Assembly (NCBI RefSeq): GCF_000165425.1
Contig: NW_001799078.1
Span: forward strand, 223,057-287,056
DNA length: 64,000 bases
Reading direction: 5' to 3'
Origin: Paramecium tetraurelia
Taxonomy: Eukaryota; Ciliophora; Oligohymenophorea; Peniculida; Parameciidae
Shown: positions 34,558 to 48,314 of the stretch, one piece after another
How the letters are laid out: each line of letters begins with the position of its first letter
Numbering within the stretch: position 1 is the stretch's first letter
The notes under the pieces: generated by a model
Database searches by the model: none
The model's input: only the letters and a program-made list of their open reading frames with translations
Told to the model about the DNA's origin: nothing
Made by a program: the position numbers and the translations under genes

Positions 34558-35908
34558 TCATTAGATATGTTAATTGTTCATCATCAATTTATAAATCTAA
34601 TCTGCATCTACTAGGGAATAATGATAATCGTCTTCTTCAACTTCACTTTCGCTAGGTTCTTTATCAAAGAATTTAGTGTATTGACAATGGAACAGTTCTT
34701 TATCTAATTTGATTCTACCTCGTACAGTTTTAATCTTGTCCTTTTCTTTTTAATTTTAAGCTAATATCATCTTTTTCTTTTTTTCAATAGCCTTCATTTA
34801 TTTCTTGGCAACATAAGGAGTTTTCTTTTTCAGTTGCCAACGATTTTCTGGTTTTTATAGCTCTTATTATTTAACTTTTTCTTGAGTATCATTAAACTCC
34901 TTAACATTTACAATCAGATCTGCTTAATCATCTTTGGCTTGATTGTACCAACTATAAAATTTATGGTTTTAATCAGTGCTGCATAATTTATAAATTTCAC
35001 TATCTTTAATTTGATTAATGTCATCCTTTGCAAATTAATTCTTGGGTAAGAATTTATTAACTTTAACTTCTACTAATAATACATCTTCATCTTCAGTGTG
35101 TTCGTCACTTGAAGCTTCTACCAAAGCAGTATTCCAAGATTTTACTTTGGTAGGTTTCTTATATTTTTATTTAATTTCCTCATTAATTTCAAATAGATCA
35201 GTAAAATCATCATTAGGTCTGATCTCATTAAGTGAGATTAGTATCATTGTATCTATAGTAAATATATGAAATAGTGCTTCTTGGAATCTTTCGACTGTTA
35301 TAATTCTTAATACTTCTTGATTCAATAGATTTTAATCCAATTTGTAATTGTCAACCATGAAAGACATTACTTTAACTATTGTTTTACAACCTTTTATTAA
35401 GGCTATGGCTGACTTATTTTTGACAAGTTTGATATCCCTGCCATTTAGTTCCATGATTCTTTTTTTGGTTATATCTCTAATCTAATCAATTTTAGGTTAG
35501 TTATAATCAGATAAACTGGCTATGCCTCTATTTAGATCACTTAATTTGAACCAAAATAATTAATAATATTTTGAAGCCAAATATCCTTTGTCTCTTAGTT
35601 ATCCTTACTTCTCATAAGCCTTCCTTATTTCTTCCCAATTGCAACTATATTTGACACACATTCTCCAATGTTAAGCCATTTCTTCTTGGTTGAAAGGATC
35701 TCTATTAATTTTTGGATCTATTGCTTTCCATCTGGCATAGATCATTGTTTATTGGGGAATGTCGAATTCATAAATCTATTTCATTTGTCTAGCGATATCT
35801 GCCCAACGAGCTTCTCCTACTGCCTCTACCATCGAGGCTAAAATTTAATCAAACTAAATATATCATAATGAATACTCTTTCTGTGAATAGGGGATTACAT
35901 CTTGGCAT
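34558..35908 (-). CDS. SANT/Myb-like domain protein
   Basis: Two exons on the minus strand, from ATG 35908 (MPRCNPLFTERFDQILASMV) to stop 34558-34560, with a 22-nt intron at 35854-35875. The first Myb-like repeat reads FTERFDQILASMVEAVGEAR then WADIARQMKQIY. A second repeat is FNQEEMAQHWRMCVKYSCNW then EEIRKAYEKQ. Conserved Trp/Phe positions fit SANT/Myb helix-turn-helix repeats, which bind DNA or histone tails. The rest is helical with an acidic part (SSDEHTEDEDVLLVEVKVN) and a basic C-terminal section (RWQLKKKTPYVAKKQMKAIE) before an acidic end (SESEVEEDDYHYSL). The intron lies inside the first repeat, and splicing it restores the F/W-start of the motif. A chromatin or transcription role is inferred. 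Confidence 0.74.
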
Positions 35909-36056
35909 TGTTTTAAAAAAAGAATTAATTCAATGCCTAATAATTTTAGAGTTCTTTAGATATAAAATCATTTTAAAAATTAGTAACCAAAAAATTAAAA
36001 TAAAAATTTAATTGATTATAAAATAATAAATTTGTATTTATATAACTTATAAAATT

Positions 36057-39000
36057 CAACATAATAATTATGAAATCAATTTTCTTCCTTCATCGCACAA
36101 CAATTCATTTTCAGGATTGTTGCAATCTTAAGTTTTAATTCTATTCAAAGCTTGGATCACTAAATCTTTGAATTACATCAAGGTTGGATTGTTATTTTAA
36201 ACCTATTTATATTAGTATATAAAATTACTTCTTTAATAAACATTAAATGAGTTTCTTGATTATCTTGGTATTCATGTGGAAGGGAATCTAAGAATTTATT
36301 TAAGAGTTATTCTTTTTAAGCAACATTGCAATACATGGCTACCTTTCCTAAGGTTGTCAAGGCAGTTTCATACGATGCTACTTTATCAACATGTTTGCAA
36401 TCAGGTTATTCAATGATTGTTGAAGCTAATTCGATAACTTGAGTTGTATCAAGAGAGGGAAGTCTTTTTTGCAATATTACCATAACCAAATAATAGGTTT
36501 TGTTTCATTTCTAGATCAGCTGTTTTTAGCAAAAGAGGAATAGCATTTCAATATTTCATTTTGTGCTTATTAGAATACTGATTCATTGCAAAGAGGTAAA
36601 ACAATATTGAAAAATGCAATAGAGTTAATAGTCTATGATTTGGTTGATTTAGTATTTAAAAATGAGTAATAGGTTGGCATCATAGTTTATACAGATTCGC
36701 ATTTATGATTAGAAATCAATTCAGTTACAATATTTGTAATGTGATCAAGTAATTAATCAATTTCCTCACAGTCAGCTTCAAATTACTCCTCATCTTCATA
36801 AGTAATCGACTCTTTAGTCTTCACTATTGCTGTAAGAGCCTTGTTAGAAGTTGAATACATTGAATCAATAGTAGTAGCATCCAAAATAGGGGCTTTAACT
36901 TAATTCAAGCAATTAGCCAATACTTCTGCGATTTCTGCAGCTCTATCGTAGGTTTTGCTGTTGAGGAATACAGTGAATTCAGTAATGAGTATAGGAGTAA
37001 CTTAAATAAGTACTTATGCCATATCTGTTTCAAGTGTGCATGCAGCTAACAAATATTCAGCGCATTTAGCCATAGACTTTTAGATCTATGAGCTGTGCTT
37101 ATAATTAATGAATTCTTTCATTAATACTATAGTTTTGGTGATGTATGGATAGAAGGATTTGCCACATTACTCTGCTAAGTTAACAAGAGTGTGAGCTCCT
37201 TCTACTTTTTATTCTAGAGCACTGGTATTAAGTGATAAGCTTTTAACTCCCAAGAATTTGAGATCCAACTTGACTTTAGTGATGTTCTTGCCTTCAGCCT
37301 ATGAATTGACTGAGAATCCAACATCCAATCTCATTGCTCTTTCAACCAATGGGAAGATAGCTTCTAAGTATTAACCAAATTCACATCTTAATGCTGTGGC
37401 TACTTAAGTGTAGAAGAAGAAGATGGATGTATGAGCAGGATCATCTGATTCCATTTTGTTCTATAATTAGATGAAATGTGTGACCAATTAATTAGAATCA
37501 GTCTTGCATTATTCCTTTCTTGTTGTACTAATTGAAACTAAGAAACAACCAATGCATTCTAACAATAGTGATTTAACTTCATTTATTGTGACTGTCTACA
37601 TCATTTACATCATGTAGGGCATCATCTAATCATAATATTAAGTGAAATGTTCTTATAAACTAGTAGCCAATGCACTGAATGCAGAGAGTGCTTATTCTAA
37701 TATTTATTATTATTATTGATCTATTGAACCTGTCAAATTAGTTTGAATGACTGAGTATAATTATTCAATCAAAAAGGTTGATACTGGAGTCAATACATTC
37801 TTTGCTGCCTCTTTATCTTCTACTAATTCCCTTGTAAAATCTACTAAACAAGCTATAGAAATATATTGGATTTTCTATGAGATCTTTTATTACATGCATG
37901 TCACTATCAATTATAGAATCTATGATCCATAATTAATTTAGATCTTTGGTGTGAATTCCTAACAGAGTGCTGCTAAACATGTCAATAAATCATAAACTAT
38001 CAATTTGTTTTATGATTGAGATAATGGCAATATCAAATCCATTATGCTAGGTAATTCATTCTAGAAATGTTCTGCTGCCTTATCTGATAATGTTGCCATA
38101 GCAATCAAACCAGCATGTTATTCATTAATAACTGGGGATCTTAATGCTTACATTATGAGTGGAACAAATATTGGTAACAAATATTTCACTCCCACATCTC
38201 GAACCATTTTACCTAGACAATCTTCAGCAACACTTGATAAATCATTCAATTATAAACAATTATCATCAAAGGTATTTTCCCAATCCTTTCTATCTACTTC
38301 TGTTAACATTTTCATTATCATCAGAATAGAGGAAGTCTTAAATTAATCGCTCTTTCTAATAAAGGCTGGGGCAATTTAACATAATGTTTAAAGACCATGA
38401 AGGGCTGACTTTTTCAATGATATAGTAGTTTGTGATTACATCAATTAAGTATAGATGTTTAATAAATCTCCATATACATTCTTCATAAATTTAGGATGAT
38501 TTTCTAATAATTCATTTATTGATTGTAAGGCTTGAACTGATGCTTCTTGATCAACTTACATCACTTATGCAAATTATTATAATAAAACTACAGCATTATT
38601 ACTGAATCTATTCAATAATGATTCTTCCTCTATGGAAACTAAGAAACTACTGATTCCCTAACAAGTTGCTGCTCTTACTTGAGGAGATTAGTCATTCAAA
38701 TATGCTGTAAATATTTCATTCAATTATTAACTGTGTTTAATTAATTATTCATCACATAATGCAAATTCACACATGATTTCAATGTAATACATTGTTGCTA
38801 ACTTCTAATTTAAAGTTTAAGCACTTCCGCCTATTTCAAAGAGTAACATAATCATTTCATCATATTTTGTGAACTTTAGTAATCCTTTTACCGCCAAATC
38901 ACACATTCTCTTAAGATGAGACAACTTATTATCTTATTTTAGCTCGCTAACACAGAACTTTAATACAAATTAGACATGACTCCATTCCAACTTGCCAATA

Positions 39001-39185
39001 TTCTCTTCATTTTCAAAAATTGTTTTGGATAACAATATGGATACAAATTCTGTGTCATCTTTGTTTTACATTGCTATCAAAAATTATTCAAGGATGGCAA
39101 TTGGATTTGCTGCAACCTAAGCGTATAATTCTTATTCTGCTTATTATCTAATTGTGTTATCAGTGGATCTAAGATTTGTGAACAT
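36057..39185 (-). CDS. Importin beta family protein, importin-5/karyopherin beta-3-like
   Basis: A long minus-strand gene of about 1,040 codons ending at 36057-36059 (NELLCDEGRKLISQLLC at the C-terminus). The N-terminal repeat reads MFTNLRSTDNTIRQQAEQEL, with the start chosen at ATG 39185. This resembles the opening HEAT repeat of importin-5 (L.s.dn.iR.qAE...). It continues FVLKFCVSELKQDNKLSHLK, MYYIEIMCEFALCDEQLIKH and LNDQSPQVRAATCQGISS, a classic HEAT repeat. The pattern of paired helices continues to the end. Importin-5 carries ribosomal proteins and histones into the nucleus, with RanGTP releasing cargo. An alternative upstream start (ATG 39383) would need extra exons. Internal introns were not all placed. 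Confidence 0.82.
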
Positions 39186-39824
39186 GATTATTATTTTATC
39201 ATTTCCCGCAAATAAATTCTCTATTTAAATACAAAAAAATGCGCCAATTCATTATTTTAAATATCTCTTAATAATTTCACAGTTTTAATTACTTCAAGAA
39301 GGGGATCAAAGATTCATATATTTCTCAATTGAAATTTCATTCTTCATTAATTTGATTATATCGAAAAATTTAGTTATGCTCATTCTTTTGTGAGATTCTC
39401 AATTAATCAATATTATTATATATTCTTAAATCGTATCACAATTTGATTTTCATCTTATAAGTATGCATATTAATATCATTCCTAAATTATAAAAACATAA
39501 AAATTTGATTAAATATAATAAATTATTTGAAGAAGATTATTATTATCTTAAATTATGCCATTAGAAAATATTAAGTTCTAGCAAACTAAGATCATTCTGA
39601 ATACAAATAATAGCATAATAGTTCTTTAAATCGATTAAAGTTCCAAATTAAGTTTCTAATCAAACATACATAATTAATTTATCTGATAGAAAATAATTTT
39701 AATGACTTTTAATTACATCTTCATTGATGAGATCTTGAAATCTAAACAATTATAAGAATAAAAAGAAATTTACAATATTAAAAGAATGTATATATTGTAT
39801 TATTTTAGAAACTTATGACATTAT
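39186..39824. other. Intergenic / unresolved 5' region
   Basis: About 640 bases between the importin-like start and the stop of the ubiquitin-like gene. Short open frames exist on both strands (a plus-strand one begins MPLENIKFQQTKIILNTN at about 39555; a minus-strand one begins at ATG 39383) but none extends convincingly. Some may be 5' exons of the importin gene. Confidence 0.35.
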
Positions 39825-40417
39825 TCAACCTCCTATCCATCTAATTTTGGCGTCTATAGTTAAATTGTCTTTGAGTTATAAATCTGACATTGGCTTTCCT
39901 CTTTTAACTTTATCGTTATAGGGTTACCCAAAAATAAATATATCAATAGCTGTTGTCTTACTAAATTAATAATTACAATCTACTTATCTATTTCAAGTGC
40001 ACAATACTATTAAACAGTATTAGCTACATCATCTAAAGTATTATTGGTTTTGAAGACAGCATCCAACATTCTATCGATAGCTCCATCTTTGATCACAATT
40101 TTTACATTAATATTTTCTATTACTTGAGGTGACTAAGATTACTATAGTTGCTAGGGTTAAGTATTAATTTCTAAAATTTCCCTTTAAAAATTTCCAATCT
40201 CTTCATCAATTTAAAGATACTTTTTTCTTTAAACAGAAAAGCAAGTCCAATTGTTAACATCTACTCCTTAAACACTTTCATTTTTAATTTATCATTACTT
40301 AGGCAAATTTTTGAACTCTTCGAAAACATCCTTTACTTTTACAGTCACATCGAGCTCTACTTCAAATCGTATTTCTTGAGGTTTAATAATGATTTCGTAA
40401 CGATTCTATTAGATCAT
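39825..40417 (-). CDS. Ubiquitin-like protein ending in Gly-Gly
   Basis: Three exons on the minus strand from ATG 40417 (MIQQNRYEIIIKPQEIRFEV) to stop 39825-39827, with introns at 40275-40298 (24 nt) and 39961-39983 (23 nt). The spliced length is exactly 182 codons. The C-terminal 90 residues have a beta-grasp look: ENINVKIVIKDG, then a helix NTLDDVANTVQQYCALEID, then AIDIFIFGQPYND, GKPMSDLQLKDNLTIDAKI and the terminal RWIGG. This parallels ubiquitin's end (IFAGK..EDG.TLSDYNI..ESTL...LRLRGG), with the chain stopping right after Gly-Gly. The N-terminal half (VELDVTVKVKDVFEEFKNLP; SVQRKKYLQIDEEIGNFQRE) may be a second fold. Conjugation through the terminal Gly is inferred. Confidence 0.72.
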
Positions 40418-40591
40418 TCTAATTAATATATATATTTTTTATTTTTGTAGTTTAATTACGAGGTATTGTAAAAATACATACAAAAAAATTCTACTAGGAG
40501 AAAATACAAATATATTGTTTAAGTGATTATGATAAGTCCCAATTCGTTATGTTTATTTATACAATAAATTATATTGAGTATTTTATTAACC

Positions 40592-42571
40592 TCATTATTT
40601 TTATTCTCTTTCCTTAAACTTGGGTTTAATTGGTTTTTTTGGTCCAGATCTTTTGGAGATTGACTTGTTAACATGAATATTATACCTCCATTGCTTACTT
40701 TTTAAATTCTTCTTCTTAAAACCATCTTTACTTCATATCATTTTCTTCTTCATTAAATGAAAGCACATCATCTGGACATTCTTATCTAAATTGTGAAGCT
40801 TGTGAATAATAATTCATAATATTAGCATTTTCATAAGCAATGATATTGTTAAGATCATCAACTTAAGATGATAATCCATGTACTTCTCCTTTTTCTAATT
40901 TCAACTGTTCTGCAATCAATCGCGCATATTCTTATATTGCATCTAATCCTTTTTATTCCAATATTCCTAAGAAATGTACCATATTTTCTTCTGTAATGGC
41001 CGCAGATTCTAAAATAAATGAAGAATATTTACTTAGTTTTTTTATTGTTTCATCATCAACATCAATGGCTTAGAAAACTTCTTCCAAATATTTCTTAATT
41101 AAATTTATTGTTTCAATAGATTTTTCATATTGTGCTTTTAGAATAACCTTCTTTTTCTCTTCTTATTAAATTTTATTTGACAATGCCATCTTTTATTCCC
41201 TTCTTTAATTATCATTTGTAGCTCCTTTTGTTGAATACATCTATATTTCTTCTTTCTTTTCTTCAATTTATCTTTCTAGTTCTTCAACAGTTTCTTATAA
41301 TTCTTTGACAAATTATGACATGATTTGATTGTTTTAATACAATTCGATGAAGACTGTCAATAATTATTTACTTTCTCTTTCCTTTTTTTTATCATGAATG
41401 CCTGTTTCTTATTTAATCCTTTCAAATGCATCCTTAATCTCTTATTCTTTAGAAGCACTCAACATATATTCTTTATCAATTTAAGCATTAGATGCTGATT
41501 TTTATCTAATAATTTCTTAATTTTCTGCAATTTATTTTTCAAGTTTATCTAAATATTCTTATTCCTTCTTTTTGCTTTAAATAAATGCTTTAAATTTCTT
41601 GTCATGTTATATTTTCTCATTTAAAGATTCACATTCTTGTTCAAATTCCTTTTTTTATGCTTCTGCCTTCTTTTGTAATTTAGTTAGTTCTTCTTCTGCT
41701 TTATTTCTATAATAATATGCTTATCCTGCAGATTTAATGGTTTCCTCTACGTTCTTCTTCTTATCTTCTAATTCTTTTTCTAAATTTTTTGATATTCTAT
41801 AAATAATATTATATATTTTTACTCCTCAACCATATTCTTTTCTTTTCTCAATTAATTGATTTTCTCTCTCAATTATTTATTATGAGCAACAATCTCATTC
41901 AACTTTTGATTAGCTTTCTCTAACTTATTTTCATGAACTGAAATCTGATGCTGTTATGATGATAAGTTTTATTTAATTATTTATTATCCATTTTTTTCTT
42001 AACGATATTCCTCAATTTTTAAATCCTATTGTTCTTTTTATCTAGTTTAAGCTGCTTTGATTTATTCATCCAAATTTTTCTATACAAATATTATTTCTAA
42101 TATTTACAGTTTCTGCTAATTCAGCTTCTATTTTTTGAATATACGTTTTCTCAACTGGAGATAAAACAAAATATTTGATTAATTACTATTCTTAACAACT
42201 ATTTAATACCACTAATTGATCACTACTCAGTTATTTTACATCTTAATCAACCATCTATTTTATTTTCCCTAACAATTCTTAAAGCTCTTTTAATCTATCT
42301 TTGTCTAGTATAGTAGCACCATAACGGTCCAACTCAGTGAGTGGAGTAGTCTTAACCTCTTCAACAAGGCATTCAATAGTCAAATATTTCGGACCCAATT
42401 GAAAAGCTTTCTAGATGTATTTCATAATGTTTTTGTTCATTGAAGACATCCTAATAATTATCATAAGTAATACATTAAGATCTTTTTATATGTTCTTCTT
42501 TTTAGCGACTCAATATCTGACAGTTTCTCGCCGCCTTTAGAAACATCAAATGACTTTTGAGTTTAATTCAT
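40592..42571 (-). CDS. Long coiled-coil protein
   Basis: Minus-strand gene from ATG 42571 (MNQTQKSFDVSKGGEKLSDI) to stop 40592-40594, about 620 residues. Intron 42451-42473 (23 nt) joins the first exon to SSMNKNIMKYIQKAFQLGP, and another of 28 nt lies near 42085. The N-terminal 110 residues look globular (LTIECLVEEVKTTPLTELDR, DQLVVLNSCQEQQLIKYFVL). The rest is a nearly continuous coiled coil rich in Glu, Lys and Gln, with some breaks. The tail is basic (SKRSGPKKPIKPKFKERE). The layout is that of a ciliary or cytoskeletal structural protein, but I cannot name it. If the first intron is wrong, ATG 42449 (MSSMNKN) is the fallback start. Confidence 0.68.
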
Positions 42572-43572
42572 TTATTAATTTATATTCAATTATTCAATAC
42601 TAAATTTATTCATTAAAATATATCTTATCATTCGAATTCTGAACTACTTTTCTATTTATCATCTCATCACTACTACCAGAATCTTTAAAATTCCTTATTA
42701 TTTTTATTTATTTATAACCTTATTAGGGTGTTTAATCATATTTTATTATCTATCATTATTATAATTAACAGCCTAATATTTGATTGTGTAGACTTTTTAA
42801 GGATATTTTAATTTTAATTAATATGAGAAAATAATTTTCTAGGATGTGCCAAATTTTCTATTATAATATTTAAGTTAGTGTTAGTTAGGAAAATTGAAAC
42901 AATACAAAGAATCTATTGTGCAATTGAGAATATTTTAAATTTTCATAATGGTTGTTTTAATTTATCTTAGGGCAATAAAATTTAAACTGAAATGGTTTTT
43001 CTTATCGTAATTATACTACCTTTTTAATTCAAACGATATAATTTCCAAACTCTAATTTAACTTTTTGTCAAAAAAGTTCTATTGTTAGGTTAGTTTAACT
43101 TTCTGTCTAGGGTTGAAACTTTAAAGAAGAATAGGAATAAAATATGACCTTTATTTATTAAGGATGTTAATGCTTTATTTTTTGGAAACCTTAATATATC
43201 TATTATTAACAATTTGCTAGATAATTGAAATATTTTTGTTGTTACAAGCAAGAAGTATTACAAAAATTTTTTGTAATATTTTAAAGAGGTTTGAATCAAA
43301 ATATAAAATAAATTCAATAGTTCATTAATTTTTACATATTTTATTTAGAATTTTGAATATGATTTTACGAAACAAACATTATTCTATAATTTAAAAAATC
43401 CTCACTACTTGGTTAAACTTAGAGTGCAGATAGGTAGTTAATGTTGCTAATGATATTGAATTGCTATAAAATTTTAATATAGATTGAATGATATAGATTT
43501 AAAATATATACAAAAAAAATAAATATCTATTTTATTTAATATTTAATTTAGATAACTTATTTTCTTAAACTA
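42572..43572. other. Intergenic region with one small minus-strand frame
   Basis: About 1 kb between divergent genes. Most is A/T-rich with TGA in all frames. On the minus strand at about 42605-42750, MIKHPNK joins through a 25-nt GT...AG segment to NFKDSGSSDEMINRKVVQNS and stops about 20 codons later. This may be a tiny gene, or a 5' exon of the coiled-coil gene. Nothing else is recognised; the part near 43573 should hold the kinase promoter. Confidence 0.4.
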
Positions 43573-45219
<1,647 letters not shown>

Positions 45220-45323
45220 AATCTTATATTTCATTATTTTTATTATTATTCTCAATGTAATTCAAAATGCAGAATGATAATAAATATATAAAATAATCAA
45301 AAACTGTTCTTTATAACTATGTT

Positions 45324-47033
45324 TCAGAATACTCTATCCATACTATTGAGTAATTAAACATTTTCGTCTATTTCACTATTCAAAGTTTAAGAATACAACT
45401 TGTTTGTAATAATTTAGGGGATGATATTTTTATGTTCTGGAGAATCGATGTTATCAATTTTAATTTCAGTTTAGCGTACTTAATCTTCTACTACCTAATC
45501 TTAGGGGAGTTTTTTAATTAGATTTTTAATGTCGTAAAACTCAACTGTTAAAATCTTTCTAGGATATTTAAAATTCTCTATTAAATAGCAGTTTTAGCAT
45601 TTCTTCCTTTTAATATTTGTAATTTTTGTTTTCAAATTCTTTAAAGCTTATTTAAGATAATTAGTATTCTTATCATCAAATTCGTTTTATATTTTTTACA
45701 TCCAGTTATGACTGGAGAATTTATTACGAATTAAAATTTCCATTTTTTCTCTCATCTATTTAATTGGCCTAAAAAACAGGTACAATCCTATCCAACTACA
45801 TAATAGAAGGGATAAAGATGCCCCTAACAAATAAGAGATATTTCTTGCAAATGCTTTTATGACTTCTAATTTTGTATTTTCAGCCATTTCTATATTTTCC
45901 CTCTGAATTGTTACATTTTAAAATCTATTATAAATATAAGGTTAATACATGATCAGATAAAAATCGGATTTTAGATTCAATACATGTAATATAATATCCT
46001 CTTTGTATTTTGTATTAAATCTACATAGATGTTTAATTTATAATGTACAATTATTAGTGTATGATTATTATGAGGCATACAATTAAATCTATTACCAATC
46101 CTATGTTGTGAAACCAGTTAGGTTTTACTGATATACATAAATTATTCCTTAATCAAGTCTTATATCTTCAATGGAATTTGTACATATAATTTAGCCAAGT
46201 AGGTTTGTTATTAAAAAAGTAAATTACTTGAAATAAAGATGGTCTGAATATTCCTAGAAACTCAAATCCTAACCCATAATTGCCTATAAATTTCCTCTCT
46301 TATTTTTTTTTGATGGATTGCTTTCAAATAAAGAATATGTAATTGTGAAACTGTATTGCTCATTGCCATAAGATTTATAGACATAGGAGACAAAACCTTA
46401 GCTATTTGACGTTTGAGATTTTTCCAAATGATTTAAGTACCAAGGTCTAACTTAGGGGTTGTATGATGGGTAGTTAAAAATGGGGGGATTAGAGGCAAAA
46501 AAATAATTCTCATCTGTGTTTGTCATATAAAGTTCTGTTATAGGAGCAAATGTAAAGGGGATAATGAGTTAATTGAGAATGTTCAAGAAAGGATTAATTT
46601 GTCCATTATCAATATTTTTGGTTTAATTGTGATATGAAATGCAAAATTCAGGCAGAGAAAATAGTGTTCTATATTATTCGTGATGTTGACCTTCATATAA
46701 AGGACATTCCATAGGATAATTAAAGTTTTAAATTTGTACCTAGGGCATAAAATTTTGGTATATTTTGCCGAAGCTGTTCATCATTTAAAATCTTTGAATC
46801 ATGGGCAAATTTACTTAATATTTTAACATTTCTGTTTAGAGCTCATACTATTAAAAGTTTTATTTAAACAGCAATTTATCCGAAATTTCAGAGATTAATG
46901 CATCCATCATAATGCGATTTACGACAAGAACAATTGAGCAAAGTCCCATAACTATACTGATAATGAGTAATTGTAAAAGTGAAGTCGCGGTCTTGAGAGA
47001 TAGATATTTAAGACAATTGTATAATTTGCACAT
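45324..47033 (-). CDS. Two-helix membrane sensor with dCache-type ectodomain
   Basis: A single uninterrupted frame of 569 codons on the minus strand, from ATG 47033 (MCKLYNCLKYLSLKTATSLL) to stop 45324-45326, with no intron. The first membrane helix is LLQLLIISIVMGLCSIVLVV. A large ectodomain follows with YMTNTDENYFFASNPPIF, then YNPQVRPWYLNHLEKSQ, SFTITYSLFES and LQAIMGQDLSFQEY. The N-P-..RPWY and final G-D patterns are typical of dCache_1 ligand-binding domains. The second helix (NISYLLGASLSLLLCSWIGL) is followed by YLFFRPIKQMREKM, HAMP-like, then about 150 cytosolic residues with no kinase, cyclase or other output domain that I recognise. An upstream GTG-initiated extension is unlikely. 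It converges on the CDPK gene. Confidence 0.8.
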
Positions 47034-47146
47034 TATTAATTTAATATTATGCACTTTTTGAGGAGTTGATAAAAAATAAAGAAAATTTTAAATCTTAATT
47101 TTGTTTATAAACTATTGAAAAGTAATAAATAATATTAAATTAGGCA

Positions 47147-48278
47147 ATGTAGTAGGAATAATCAAGTCATTTAACAATAAATCATTTTTAATTGATAAAA
47201 GTAATAGGAAAGGGCTCCTATGCAAAAGTGCTTTTGGTGAGAAAGAATGACACAGGGAAGCTCTATGCAATCAAGGCTTTAAAGAAGAAGTACATTCAAC
47301 AGAAGAGACAGGAGGTATGGGATTAGATTAAATTATATAGGAACACATAATGGTGGAGCGAAATGTTCTGGTTTCGGCAAATCATCAATTTATTATTAAA
47401 TTGGCATTTTCATTTTAAAATGAGAGAAAACTGTACTTTGTGTTAGAATATTGTCCAGGTGGAGAGTTATTCAATTTATTATAGAAGAAGAAGAAATTGA
47501 CTGAAGACTAGTAAGAACATTAATATTATTTAAAGATGCCGATTCTACGTCTGTTAAATGATTTTGGCTATCGAATACTTGCATGAGAATAATATTATAT
47601 ATCGAGAGTAAGTGATGAATGTTAAAGTGTAGTCTAAAGCCTGAGAATGTGATATTGGATGCAGATGGCTATATAAGGATTACAGATTTCGGATTGTCGA
47701 AAAAGAATGTCAAATAAGACAAGGATGCATTTTCAGTATGTGGAACCCCTGAATACTTGGCTCCAGAGATATTGATGAAGTAAGGACATGGCAAGCCTGT
47801 AGACTGGTGGACATTGGGTTGCATCATCTTCGAGATGATAACAGGAATGCCCCCTTATTATTCAAATCAGAGGGGAGAGTTGTTCGAATAGATAAAGTAT
47901 TAATTTCCAAAATACCCACAAAATTTGAGTCCAATTCTGAAAAATTTATTAGAGGGTTTGTTCTAGAAGCAGCCAGAAAGTATAAAAATAGTAGAAACAT
48001 TTAGAACGATTGGGGTACAATGGAGCAGGCGATATAAAATCACATCCTTGGTTTGAGAAGGTGAACTGGGATTACATATTGTAAAAGAGAGTGGAAGCGC
48101 CATTTAAACCAAAGTTAACTAGCGAGGAGGACACATCTCATTTTGATTCAGTAATCAATTCAGAAATTCTATAAAATAGGAATTCACAGAATGTACCATA
48201 GCTTCATTTGATACTGCAAGTTCAGAGGGTAGAATTTATTACGATTTTTCATATGGTGGAAGCATGCTTAAGGAGTGA
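47147..48278 (+). CDS. AGC-family serine/threonine kinase with hydrophobic motif
   Basis: From ATG 47147 to TGA 48276-48278 with five introns of about 25-29 nt, each restoring a kinase motif. The glycine loop is [15 protein letters not shown], lysine in [10 protein letters not shown], then [14 protein letters not shown]. After splicing, [18 protein letters not shown] and [10 protein letters not shown] follow, then [15 protein letters not shown] and [23 protein letters not shown] and [10 protein letters not shown] are AGC-family hallmarks (PKA, PKB, S6K). The C-terminal tail ends with [14 protein letters not shown], resembling the hydrophobic motif F..FSY that docks on the N-lobe of AGC kinases and recruits PDK1. 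There is no PH or other N-terminal domain; the N-terminus is only about 20 residues. The natural substrate is unknown. Confidence 0.93.
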
Positions 48279-48314
48279 ATATAAAATAAGAATAAATCAT
48301 AAATATTATTAAAG

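Noticed and set aside
41000-42400. Possible simple-sequence repeat region
   Set aside because: The Glu/Lys/Gln-rich pattern is explained by the long coiled-coil protein on the minus strand.
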